A stretch of DNA of 5,897 nucleotides from Pirellulaceae bacterium (lineage in GTDB: Bacteria; Planctomycetota; Planctomycetia; Pirellulales; Pirellulaceae): contig JAKVBZ010000170.1 of the NCBI GenBank assembly GCA_022448645.1, positions 1-5,897 on the forward strand. Direction: 5' to 3'. A program made the translations under genes and the position numbers. Of the stretch, positions 1 to 5,765 are shown one piece after another (positions within the stretch are counted from its first letter, which is position 1; each line of letters begins with the position of its first letter). The notes below the pieces were generated by a model. It did no database searches. It was given only the letters and a program-made list of their open reading frames with translations, and was not told where the DNA came from.

Positions 1-179
1 ACCGTGTTGAATTCATAGTTTCCGGCTTGGGTGTCATGCTGCATCTGGATGACTATGATCTGGTCGCCCGGGAAGAATTCGCCTGCATCAGTCACCGTGA
101 TGGTCGTGCTGTCGGCCAAGGCGTTGTTTGTTAGGGCCGTGTAGTGATTGACCACCAACCCTGGTTGGTCAACAACCAG
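1..179 (-). other. Start of a further extracellular module, cut by the window edge
   Basis: YTALTNNALADSTTITVTDA, then GEFFPGDQIIVIQMQ and AGNYEFNTV. The pattern (Y-x-x-L-T-x-x-A, then T-I-T-V-x-D, then F-x-x-G-D-x-I-x-I-I-Q-M-Q) is common in bacterial secreted and surface proteins just ahead of large repeat regions, but I cannot give it a firm family name. It continues past the left edge. Confidence 0.5.
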
Positions 180-3100
180 CCCAGTTAGTACTGCCTGTCC
201 CTTCAATTCCAACCATGTCGGTATTTCCAGTGCAGTAACTTCGACAAGACTACCGCCGAGATCACTGGTGGAGATGTAATGGACAAAGAGAGAGTCCTCA
301 GTAGCCGTGGTCGAGTTGCTCGCAGCCGAGTCGAGAGTCAGGGTGTTGTTGACACCCAATACATCAATCACAAACTCTTGGTCGGATTCGCCTCCATTGC
401 CGTCGGTCGCTGTGATAACGACGTTGTGGACTTCCCCAACGTCGTCATTTGTCGGGGTTCCTGAAAGCACACCGGTGTCGGGATCGAAGCTTAGCCAACT
501 CGGGATATGCGAAGCATCTCGGGCCTCGAGAACAGCCGTGTCCCCAATAAGGGCGAGTTCGTCATCGTTGATCTTAATCACAGTCCATGTTTGGTTGGCC
601 GAAGTGGTAGCATTGGCATTGGCATTGGTATTACCTTCAACGCCCGTGATTTGAATTTCGTCTCCCGTTTCCAGGCCATGCGATTCGGAGGTGATCGTGA
701 TAGGCGTTCCGTGGGTTGCTCGGGTGATGTCTTTTGTCTTTATCCAAGTGCGGTTTCCGGCTGTCTCCCTAAGCCTGTAGCTTTCGGAGGAGTCATCACC
801 CCAATCGATAGTATATTTGTCCACCTGGTCGTTGCCGGGATCGTACGCCTCTCCGAGTTCCAGTACATAGAGCCCGTTTTCGGGGATCGTATTTGCACCA
901 GAAACATCGATGGTTGGGGCAACATCGCTCGCAGTGAAGGCCAGATTGGTCGAGGTCGTGATCGTATATTTGGTCCAACGACCGCCGCGGAGGTATGCGA
1001 GGTTACCTGCGCTGTTGTCGAGCGTAAACTCATCTTCGTCAATCACGGTAACGGTCCATGTTCCGTTAGCAGCAGTATTGCCTTCAACTCCTGTGATCGT
1101 AAGCTGGTCTCCTTCTGCAAGCAGGTGCTCAGGTGACGTGATGGTAATAGGAGTTGTGTTTGTGGCGTTGGTGATATTGCCGGTTCCAATCCGATCGGTA
1201 ATGGTGACAGTCACGGTGTACTCGCCATCGTCGTCGGGCGAAAATGTGAATACCTCTTCATTTCCTGTCGGGACGGTGTGGCTATTGTTGGCACTCGCTT
1301 CCCAGTGATAGGACCGTGATGTGTTAAGCAACGCGCCAGTGGCACCCCGTGGTGGCAATACGATTGGCGACTTCACGCTGAAGGTCAAGCTGTCGCCTTC
1401 AGCTGGTGCTAGATCCTGCAAGTTGGTCAGTTCCGGCTCTAATACCACCATTTCTAAATGCGACGGTGTGATTTCATAAGTGTGGGAATTAACGCTTGTA
1501 AGATGTTCGGTTGCTTCGGGGGGCTGCGTGCGGCTAAAGGTATCTGTCACAGTCAAGGTTGTTCTGTACTGACCGGCCTCTTCGGGAATGAAGAAGAACG
1601 TCTCATTAGGACCGGCATCAACCGCCATTACAACAGTTGGCTTTGTCCAGGTGCCGGTGCCGATATAGGTTTTATAAGTTTCGTCACCTGTGCTGCCGTT
1701 GAGCGTAAATTGATCCTCATCTACCAGGGTGACGGTCCACGTTTCCTGAGAATTGGTGTTTCCGTCAATTCCGGTGATCACAATCTGGTCCCCATTGACC
1801 AGGCCATGTTCTGGTGACGTGATCTTGATAGGTGTTTCTTGCGTAGCCTCGATGATCTTGTGGTTATTTTCCTGGGTCACTTTCCAGGCGAAGTTTCGTG
1901 TTACCGACTGGAAGCTGCTGCGAGCGAGTTCCGCGGGCGGCAGTGGGCTTGAGAAGCTGGCATCGTAAAAGGTTAGGTTGCCAACAGTATTTCCTGATAG
2001 CCAGCGTGCGCGTGGAACTGGATATATCGTGATGTCTGTTTCAGCAGTGGTGGTACCACTATCTTTGTCGGTGAGTGTTGTGGTTACCGTGTAGGTGCCT
2101 GGGTAATCCGGTGTGAAATTAAAGGTGGGATCAGTCGAAGGTGCAATGATTTGGCCGTTGCTGCTTGCGACCTCCCAGTAATAGCTGAGCGAATCGGCTG
2201 CGCCAGGGTCGAATGAGCCGGTGGCATCAAAGTGCAGAGATCGCCCCGGAGCGAGCGTTTGTTGTGACCAGATTGGCCGGGAATCGGGTATTGCGCTGCC
2301 CATGGAGTCATCGGTGATCGTGATTTCGCCGATGAAGGTACGGCCGGTTGTGTCGGTGTATTGATTCAGCTGCGAAACGGCGCCGGTCAGTGCAATCACG
2401 GTAGAGCCATCGTTTGCGACGGTGTTGTTTTCGTTTGTGGTGGCGCTGTGTTCGTACCAGCTAATTTTGTTATTTGCTACGGACGCAAAGAGTACATCCA
2501 AATCTCCGTCACCATCAAAGTCTGCGGCCGAGATGGAGCTGGGTTGGTTATCCAGGCTCGAAATTGTTTTTTCTGTAAAGGTTCCCTGGCCATCGTTTTC
2601 GTACCAGACAATATTTGCTTCGGAGGTAGATAGTACATCCAAATCTCCGTCACCATCGAGGTCTGCGGCCGAGAGGGAGTTGGGTCGGTTATCCGAGCTC
2701 GAAATTGTTTGTTCTGTAAAGGTTCCCTGGCCATCGTTTTGATACCAAACAAGCGCATTGCTGGAAGCAGAGAGGATATCGATATGCCCATCGGTGTTTA
2801 AATCTACAGCGTATACAGGGCGTGCTTTATTTCCATCGCCTGTCGCCTGGGAATTTTCATCGCCTGTCGCCTGGAAATCGTCAAAATAGCTGGGTGTATT
2901 GCCACCACTGAAAATCCCTGCGGTTCCAGCAGGTAAGGGGCCACCTGCCGTGTTGTCAACGGCAGTGATGATTTCCACGCCGTCCTTGTAGCCGGTGAGT
3001 TGGTTCCCCTCGACCACAAGTCGCATGTCAAACCATTGGTTCTTGGTATAGGTGTTTGAGACGTAGTTCAGCAGTACAGCATTTGCATCGTTGCTTTTGG

Positions 3101-5765
3101 CGTTATCGATCCGCAAAAGATAAGCTTTGCCTGCTTGTTGTCGGATGGAAAAACGATAATGCGATCCAGTGTCCGGCGAATAGCGGGCAACAACTCCAAT
3201 GCCGTCATTGTCGCCGCTGTAGACCCTGCTTTGCACGTCGGTCGTATCGTAGGCTAAAGTCGGATTGTCGACATAGTGAATGGTACCCCACAAGGAGCTC
3301 TGTCCGTTAGGAATGGTTCCGTGGATGTTTGAGGTCTGTTCTGCCCGGTTGTTGGCAAAGGTCCATGACGACTGGTTGTTGTCGCTTGTTGCGCGGGCTT
3401 CGTTTAAAGTTGACCAGCGGGGTGTGGAAGAACTGTCGTTGAAGTCATCTGTAAACGAACTCGGAGCTGATGTGGCGGTGGCAGCATCTGTGGAAACCAT
3501 ATGCTGCGTAAAGGATTGATTTCCATCATTTTCATACCAGGCGATCGTATTGCCGTCGGCAGAAGCAGTGACGATATCCAAATGTCCGTCACCATCGAAG
3601 TCCGCGGCAGACAGGGAGCTGGGTTGATCTTCTAAGCTTGAGATTGTTTTTGCTGTAAAGCTTGCATTACCATTGTTTTCGTACCAGGTAAGTTTATTAT
3701 CTGCGCTCGAAGCGGAGAGCACATCCAAATCTCCGTCGCCATCGATGTCTGCGGCAGAGACATCCAGGGCACTAACCGTGTTGGTGATGTCGTGAGAGGT
3801 GTTAAATGTCGGGACGCCCGTGATTGAAAGCGTGTGGTTGGTGGTCTCGTTGCCCGTGTTGATCGCGACGGTATAACTGGCTTGCGTATCGTAGTCGAGA
3901 GTGGTGCCAGCCTTGAGGTAGAGCCTGCCAGCCTCGATCTCGAACGAATTGGCGTCGTCGCCGGTAAGCGAGATGATGCTCCTGCCCAGTGTGCCGTCAC
4001 GGCCGTGACTTGAAAGATCTCGGACCACGTTTCCACGATCGCCGTCAAATGACCACATTCCCTGCAAGCTGGTGGATGTGATTTGGGTGGGGGTCTGGTT
4101 CAAAGCACCAGCAATCCTGTTTACCTTTGTCCAATGACCGCCACTGGCGTAACCTGTGTTACCGTCGCTGTTGTTGAGGAAGAATTGGTCACCATCAATC
4201 TTAGTGATAGCCCATGTTGGGTTACTGGCGGTATTGTTGGCGTTGGTGTTTCCTGTGACACCAGTGATTGCAATCAGGTCACCATTGGTCAAGCCATGCG
4301 CGGTTGAAGTGATGGTAATGGGCGTTTCATTTGAGGCGCCGAGGATCTCATGCGGCTTTATCCAGCCTCCGGTGTTGGCGGTGTAAGTGCCGTTTCCTCC
4401 GCTTCCGTTAAGCGTAAAGTTGTAGGCGTCGACGGTGGTAATAGTCCATGTTGTATTGTCATTCGTATTATTGGCATTCGTGTTTCCTTCGATTCCGGAG
4501 ATCGCGATGCGGTCACCATCCTTCAGTCCGTGTGCTGGTGATGTGATCGTGATAGGCGTTTGATTGGTGGCGCCGGTGATGTTGTTTAGCTTTGTCCAAT
4601 GGCCATCTACAGTACTGGCGCTCGTGTTGAGTTCAAACGTCTGGTCATCAATCCTGGTGACCGTCCATGTTCCATTGGCCGAAGTATCTCCTGCCACGCC
4701 AGTGATCTTGACCCTGTCTCCAGTTGCCAGGCCATGTTTTGGCGAGGCAACGATGCCGTGCATGTCGTTGATAATTTCGGCAGGAGTCAATAGCGTGTTG
4801 TAGACGCGCAGGTCGTCCAGTGATCCGTTGAATCGTTGCCCGATGCTGACCTTTCCAGCTTGCCCAAATTGCAGTGATTCGAGCGGCAGAGGTTTGCGGC
4901 CTTGCGACTCGCCGTCAATAAACAGTTCGGCATGATTGTTGGAATCATCACGTACCACGGCTACGTGATGGTAGAGGCCATCAGAGAGCGATGGGACATT
5001 CCATTTTGCGTGGTTTCCTTGCGAGGTCAGCTGGAAGGTGAATAAATCACCCTGTGTTTTGTCCCGTAGCAGTTCGAGGGACTCTTGGTTTGCGCCACTC
5101 AAAAGAGTTGCCGTTGAGCTTAAGGTGGCCGGCGTGTCTTCAGGGGAAGGGGTTTCCGAGGTGTCAGTGAAATGGCCACCAAGTGTTAGATTTCTAATCT
5201 TGGCGTTTAGACCCTGGAAGTTGTTTTCAGGTTGGTAATTGGTATTGAAGTATAGTGGTAAATCTTTGAAGTTGTCGGCCATGGCGATCAACGTGTCGGG
5301 AGCGATGATAGCGTGAGACCCACACTCGGTATATTCAGTGGCGGTGGAGTTTTTCACCAGTACTTTTAGCTCGTTGTCCGCTCGCGTGAATTTCAGGGTA
5401 TGCCATTGGTGCCAGTCGGTAATTCCGCTGTTGCATACTAGCTCTTCATTGTTCGAAAGACGGAACATGATGTTTCCGTTTGTCCAAACGTAGGCACTGG
5501 GCCCCGGAAACTGCGGGTGATAGAAATTCGCGCGATGGAAAAGAACCGCGTAGTCACGTTCTGGGTCCATTTCGATGTTATTGGTATTTCCCGCAGTTTT
5601 GATGTCCAATTCCAGTTCGAATTCGTCGCCGGTACCCCAGTCGCCCAAATCGGCAGCGGAAATGCGGGCATGTCCGCCATCGGAGAGTAAAAGAACCTCG
5701 TCATTGAAGGCTGGTTGGGTACTTCCTTTATTTGTAGAAAACGGCACCGATAGGAGGGGGCGCCA
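1..5765 (-). CDS. Giant mosaic surface/adhesin-like protein, internal part (LamG, FG-GAP, PKD, He_PIG and FCCH-like repeats)
   Basis: A single minus-strand frame is open from just after an in-frame TGA (5768-5766) to the left edge, so the C-terminus lies outside. Domains in order: concanavalin-like (5756-5175), LamG tail (5123-4755), three FCCH-like repeats, LamG head, half cadherin, FG-GAP blades with a concanavalin-like insertion, PKD domains, more FCCH-like repeats, and He_PIG-like domains. Calcium-loop motifs such as DLDGDGDLD and DFDGDGHLD are clear. The families imply an exported, calcium-stabilised protein that binds glycans or other surfaces; that role is inference. I saw only two cysteines (near 5440 and 5325), both in the first concanavalin-like domain, and no catalytic motif. 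The true start is not here: the coding sense continues rightwards in another frame across 5756-5760. An automatic caller might pick GTG at 5747 or ATG at 5570, both inside a domain and therefore unlikely starts. Confidence 0.93.
180..344 (-). other. He_PIG/cadherin-like domain 2, truncated
   Basis: TLTLDSAASNSTTATEDSLF, then HYISTSDLGGSLVEVTALEI and PTWLELKGQAVLTG. This is the front half of a second putative-Ig domain (P-x-W-L-x-L, then V-L-T-G, where G-T-P-x-x should follow). The expected G-T-P and the ATD strand are missing: the sequence continues LVVDQPGLVVN into a different module. Confidence 0.7.
345..542 (-). other. He_PIG-like (putative Ig) domain 1
   Basis: IPSWLSFDPDTGVLSGTPTN, then DDVGEVHNVVITATDGNG and FVIDVLGVNN is a textbook putative-Ig signature (P-x-W-L-x-F-D-x-x-T-G-x-L-S-G-T-P, then V-x-A-T-D). 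The first strands normally found before it (x-x-x-Y-x-V-x-A-x-D-x-D-G-D) are replaced by the end of FCCH-like copy 6. Confidence 0.82.
546..704 (-). repeat. FCCH-like module, copy 6
   Basis: About 53 residues, preceded by ITRATHGT and opening PITITSESHGLETGDEI. It has QITGVEGNT and TWTVIKINDDELALIG. It carries the longest Asn/Ala/Thr loop (632-588, 15 residues), partly a run of hexamers encoding N-A. The closing G-G-x-W-T-K is missing: the copy merges into the He_PIG-like domain that follows. Confidence 0.7.
750..926 (-). other. PKD-like domain 4, cut short by FCCH-like copy 6
   Basis: DVAPTIDVSG, LYVLELGEAYDPGNDQVDKY and TIDWGDDSSESY is the first half of a PKD domain, with the D-P and the W-G-D-G-type motif (here W-G-D-D). 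The second half, with G-x-Y-x-V-x-x-x-x-D, is absent. Instead the text becomes ETAGNRTWIKTKD, which looks like the end of an FCCH-like repeat, and then copy 6 starts. Confidence 0.65.
969..1151 (-). repeat. FCCH-like module, copy 5
   Basis: About 61 residues, preceded by NITNATNTT and opening PITITSPEHLLAEGDQL (HLL instead of HGL). It has TITGVEGNT, TWTVTVIDEDEFTLDNSAGN and the closing GGRWTK. It has the short loop (NTAANGT). It stands between PKD 3 and the next PKD-like domain. Confidence 0.75.
1185..1454 (-). other. PKD-like domain 3
   Basis: About 90 residues: LAPAEGDSLTFSVKSPI, SYHWEASANNSH, NEEVFTFSPDDDGEYTVTVT and ITDR. The W strand and the F-x-F-x-P-D-D-D-G-E-Y-T-V-T-V motif are typical PKD signatures. 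A C6 run inside the upstream linker (1518-1523) is in frame on both sides. The last strand leads straight into FCCH-like copy 5. Confidence 0.75.
1455..2012 (-). other. PKD-like domain 2, interrupted by FCCH-like copy 4
   Basis: The first part (2012-1866) gives NTVGNLTFYDASFSSPLPP and RNFAWKV, where FAWKV is the usual Y/F-x-W strand. The last part (1640-1455) gives NETFFFIPEEAGQYRTTLTV and TDTFSR, the usual F-x-F-x-P-x-x-x-G-x-Y strand. Between them is the whole FCCH-like copy 4 with its linker. Removing 1865-1641 would bring the two PKD parts together at normal spacing. Confidence 0.65.
1641..1832 (-). repeat. FCCH-like module, copy 4 (nested in PKD 2)
   Basis: About 64 residues, preceded by WKVTQENNHKIIEATQET and opening PIKITSPEHGLVNGDQI. 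It has VITGIDGNT, TWTVTLVDEDQFTLNGSTG and the closing GTWTKP. It has the short loop (NTNSQET). Both the entry and the exit of the insertion carry a W-x-K or W-K pattern. Confidence 0.75.
2022..2309 (-). other. PKD domain 1
   Basis: About 96 residues: LAPGRSLHFDATGSFDPG, then LSYYWEV, PTFNFTPDYPGTYTVTTTLT and DKDSGTTTAETDITI. The F-D-A-x-x-S-x-D-P start, the Y-x-W strand and the P-G-x-Y-x-V-x-x-x-x-x-D core are classic for PKD beta-sandwiches of surface proteins and secreted hydrolases. This copy looks complete. Confidence 0.85.
2310..2447 (-). other. Interdomain segment between propeller and PKD 1
   Basis: About 46 residues, ATTNENNTVANDGS, TVIALTGAVSQLNQYTDTTG and RTFIGEITIT, with no domain I can name. 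It has alternating hydrophobic residues like one or two beta strands and may be the remnant of another Ig-like domain. Confidence 0.4.
2448..2555 (-). repeat. FG-GAP/VCBS blade 5, C-terminally short
   Basis: The blade runs SSISAADFDGDGDLDVLFAS and NNKISWYEH, then diverges into SATTNENNTVANDG. The usual last strand (G-x-F-T-x-x-x-I-S) is missing. Five blades are visible in this window, fewer than the seven usual for a closed FG-GAP propeller. Confidence 0.85.
2556..2696 (-). repeat. FG-GAP/VCBS blade 4
   Basis: The blade runs NSLSAADLDGDGDLDVLSTS, ANIVWYENDG, FTEKTISS. The calcium loop is complete. It is nearly identical at the DNA level to blade 5 over about 110 bases, at an exact 141-base offset. 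Confidence 0.88.
2697..2825 (-). repeat. FG-GAP/VCBS blade 3
   Basis: The blade runs VYAVDLNTDGHIDILSAS, NALVWYQNDG, FTEQTISS. The calcium loop is D-L-N-T-D-G-H-I-D, with N-T in place of the D-G of the other blades, so slightly degenerate. It shares a 141-base period with blade 4. Confidence 0.85.
2826..2873 (-). repeat. 24-bp tandem duplication (8-residue repeat)
   Basis: Two adjacent 24-base units (2873-2850 and 2849-2826) encode QATGDENS and QATGDGNK. They share 20 of 24 bases, the first 16 identical. The repeat keeps the frame and forms the junction between the concanavalin-like domain and blade 3. Confidence 0.85.
2874..3455 (-). other. Concanavalin-like domain C inserted in the propeller
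   Basis: About 194 residues starting TDDFNDSSSTPRWS and closing NTPSYFDDFQ. Inside are SSWTFANNRAEQTSNI, VYSGDNDGIGVVARY, HYRFSIRQQ, NQWFDMRLVVEGNQLTGYKD and GTAGIFSGG. This order is characteristic of concanavalin-like lectin/glucanase domains of the LamG superfamily found in bacterial extracellular proteins and related to thrombospondin C-terminal folds. Its N- and C-termini are typical, so the domain looks complete. It sits between blades 2 and 3. Confidence 0.75.
3489..3635 (-). repeat. FG-GAP/VCBS blade 2
   Basis: The blade runs SSLSAADFDGDGHLDIVTAS, NTIAWYENDG, FTQHMVST. The calcium loop D-F-D-G-D-G-H-L-D is intact. It is followed not by blade 3 but by an Ala/Thr/Ser linker and a concanavalin-like domain. 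Confidence 0.85.
3636..3776 (-). repeat. FG-GAP/VCBS blade 1
   Basis: One beta-propeller blade: ALDVSAADIDGDGDLDVLSA, then NKLTWYENNG and FTAKTISS. D-I-D-G-D-G-D-L-D is a canonical calcium-binding loop. Spacing to blade 2 is 147 bases (49 codons). Confidence 0.85.
3813..3980 (-). other. Half cadherin-like domain
   Basis: ISLTGDDANSFEIEAGRLYL followed by KAGTTLDYDTQASYTV is the typical second half of a bacterial cadherin repeat (x-D-x-x-x-F-x-I, then L-D-Y-E-x-x-x-x-Y-x-V). The first half, with its ATDxDxxD-type calcium residues, is missing because a LamG head precedes it directly. It ends near ITGVP before the propeller blades. Confidence 0.65.
3987..4067 (-). other. LamG_3-like head fragment
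   Basis: LQGMWSFDG, then NVVRDLSSHGRDGTL, is the standard opening of a LamG_3 domain (G-x-W-x-F-D-x, V-x-D-x-S-x-x-G-x-D-G-T-L). It stops after about 27 residues, where cadherin-like sequence begins. The rest of a LamG domain is not found downstream; the complementary tail lies about 700 bases upstream in the gene (5123-4755). Confidence 0.7.
4071..4124 (-). repeat. Aborted start of a further FCCH-like copy
   Basis: Copy 3 is followed by the linker NRIAGALNQT and then PTQITSTS, which matches the linker and opening (x-I-x-GA-x-N-x-TPITITS) of the complete repeats. After these residues the sequence changes at once to LQGMWSFDGD, the head of a LamG domain. Only the lead-in survives. Confidence 0.65.
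4125..4322 (-). repeat. FCCH-like module, copy 3
   Basis: About 66 residues, preceded by ILGASNET and opening PITITSTAHGLTNGD. It has AITGVTGNT, WAITKIDGDQFFLNNSDGN and the closing GGHWTK. It carries the long Asn/Thr loop (4250-4215) and is closest to copy 2, consistent with tandem duplication of this pair. Confidence 0.75.
4356..4556 (-). repeat. FCCH-like module, copy 2
   Basis: About 67 residues, preceded by the linker ITGATNQT and opening PITITSPAHGL. It has GD-R-I-A-I-S-G-I, TWTITTVDAYNFTLNGSGG and the closing GGWIKP. The loop between the G-N-T and the T-W strand is lengthened by an Asn/Thr-rich stretch (4484-4449; 12 residues against 7 in copies 1, 4 and 5). Second unit of a three-copy tandem array. 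Confidence 0.75.
4590..4754 (-). repeat. FCCH-like module, copy 1
   Basis: About 55 residues with the repeat's core: S-P-K-H-G-L-x-T-G-D, V-K-I-T-G-V, N-G-T-W-T-V-T-x-I-D, F-E-L-N and the closing G-H-W-T-K. It starts directly after the LamG tail motif INDMHG and lacks the usual TPITI lead-in. The consensus (HGL-x-x-GD-x-I-x-ITG-x-x-GNT, TWTVT-x-ID-x-D-x-F-x-L) resembles bacterial and phage modules assigned to the E1_FCCH family. The family name comes from ubiquitin-activating enzymes; no ubiquitin role is implied. Confidence 0.7.
4755..5123 (-). other. LamG_3-like domain, C-terminal two thirds
   Basis: The segment ends with the very typical LamG_3 signature: DGLYHHVAVVRDD, ELFIDGESQGR, VSIGQRFNGSLDDLRVYN and LTPAEI. 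The expected N-terminal strands (a W-x-F/L-D-E/G start and N-D-G-T-L) are absent: the piece begins abruptly around TATLLSGANQES after a short Pro/Glu/Ser/Thr linker (5174-5124). A matching head piece occurs further along the protein at 4067-3987, after the three FCCH-like repeats. The fold normally binds sugars or protein ligands with calcium; this truncated copy may or may not fold. Confidence 0.75.
5175..5756 (-). other. Concanavalin/LamG-like jelly-roll domain B
   Basis: About 194 residues read as a lectin/glucanase-type beta-sandwich: an opening stretch ending in LLLSDGGHARISAADLG, a central DEFELELDIKTAG strand, a WHQWHTLKFTR strand (typical of LamG-superfamily domains, where a W-H-x-L-x-F strand precedes the ligand edge), and a closing QGLNAKIRNLTLGG. 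Two cysteines about 39 residues apart (VCNSG and TECGS) could form a disulfide in an exported protein. It follows directly on a similar domain tail (5897-5759), so these are tandem paralogous domains. The superfamily is judged from pattern only; the exact family is not certain. Confidence 0.65.
5756..5760 (-). other. Frameshift site in a C5 homopolymer
   Basis: On the minus strand the bases GGCG are followed by CC-CCC-TCC. Upstream sense runs GGC GCC CCC; downstream sense runs CTC CTA TCG. One extra C (a run of six) would join the two frames as G-A-P-L-L-S-V with no other change. Reading is otherwise unbroken for 46 codons before and about 1,918 after. The likeliest cause is a one-base homopolymer deletion, either a sequencing error or a true mutation. 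A -1 slip of the tRNA on CCC is possible, but the site is not a canonical X-XXY-YYZ slippery heptamer. Confidence 0.85.

Noticed and set aside
150..172. Inverted repeat (ccaacc, two bases, ggttgg) as a terminator or operator
   Set aside because: It is short, lies within coding sequence and has no T-run; it is explained by codons for a Val/Asp/Gln/Pro stretch.
1518..1523. C6 run (minus strand) as a second frameshift
   Set aside because: Codons on both sides are in the same frame and encode sensible sequence.
279..1968. Several plus-strand open frames of 60-209 codons
   Set aside because: They lie antisense to the well-supported minus-strand domains. Their translations show no domain pattern, and no separate gene layout fits them.
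2448..3776. Regularly spaced repeats as a CRISPR array
   Set aside because: Repeat units of 141-147 bases are in-frame propeller blades with clear protein motifs, and there are no short repeats with unique spacers.
4089..4093. C5 run (minus strand) at the copy 3 / LamG-head border as a frameshift causing the fusion
   Set aside because: The frame is unchanged on both sides, and both the linker and the LamG head read correctly.
546..4754. A ubiquitin-like conjugation system, because of the resemblance to E1_FCCH
   Set aside because: Only the small beta domain is similar. There is no adenylation domain, catalytic cysteine or ubiquitin-like partner in the window.
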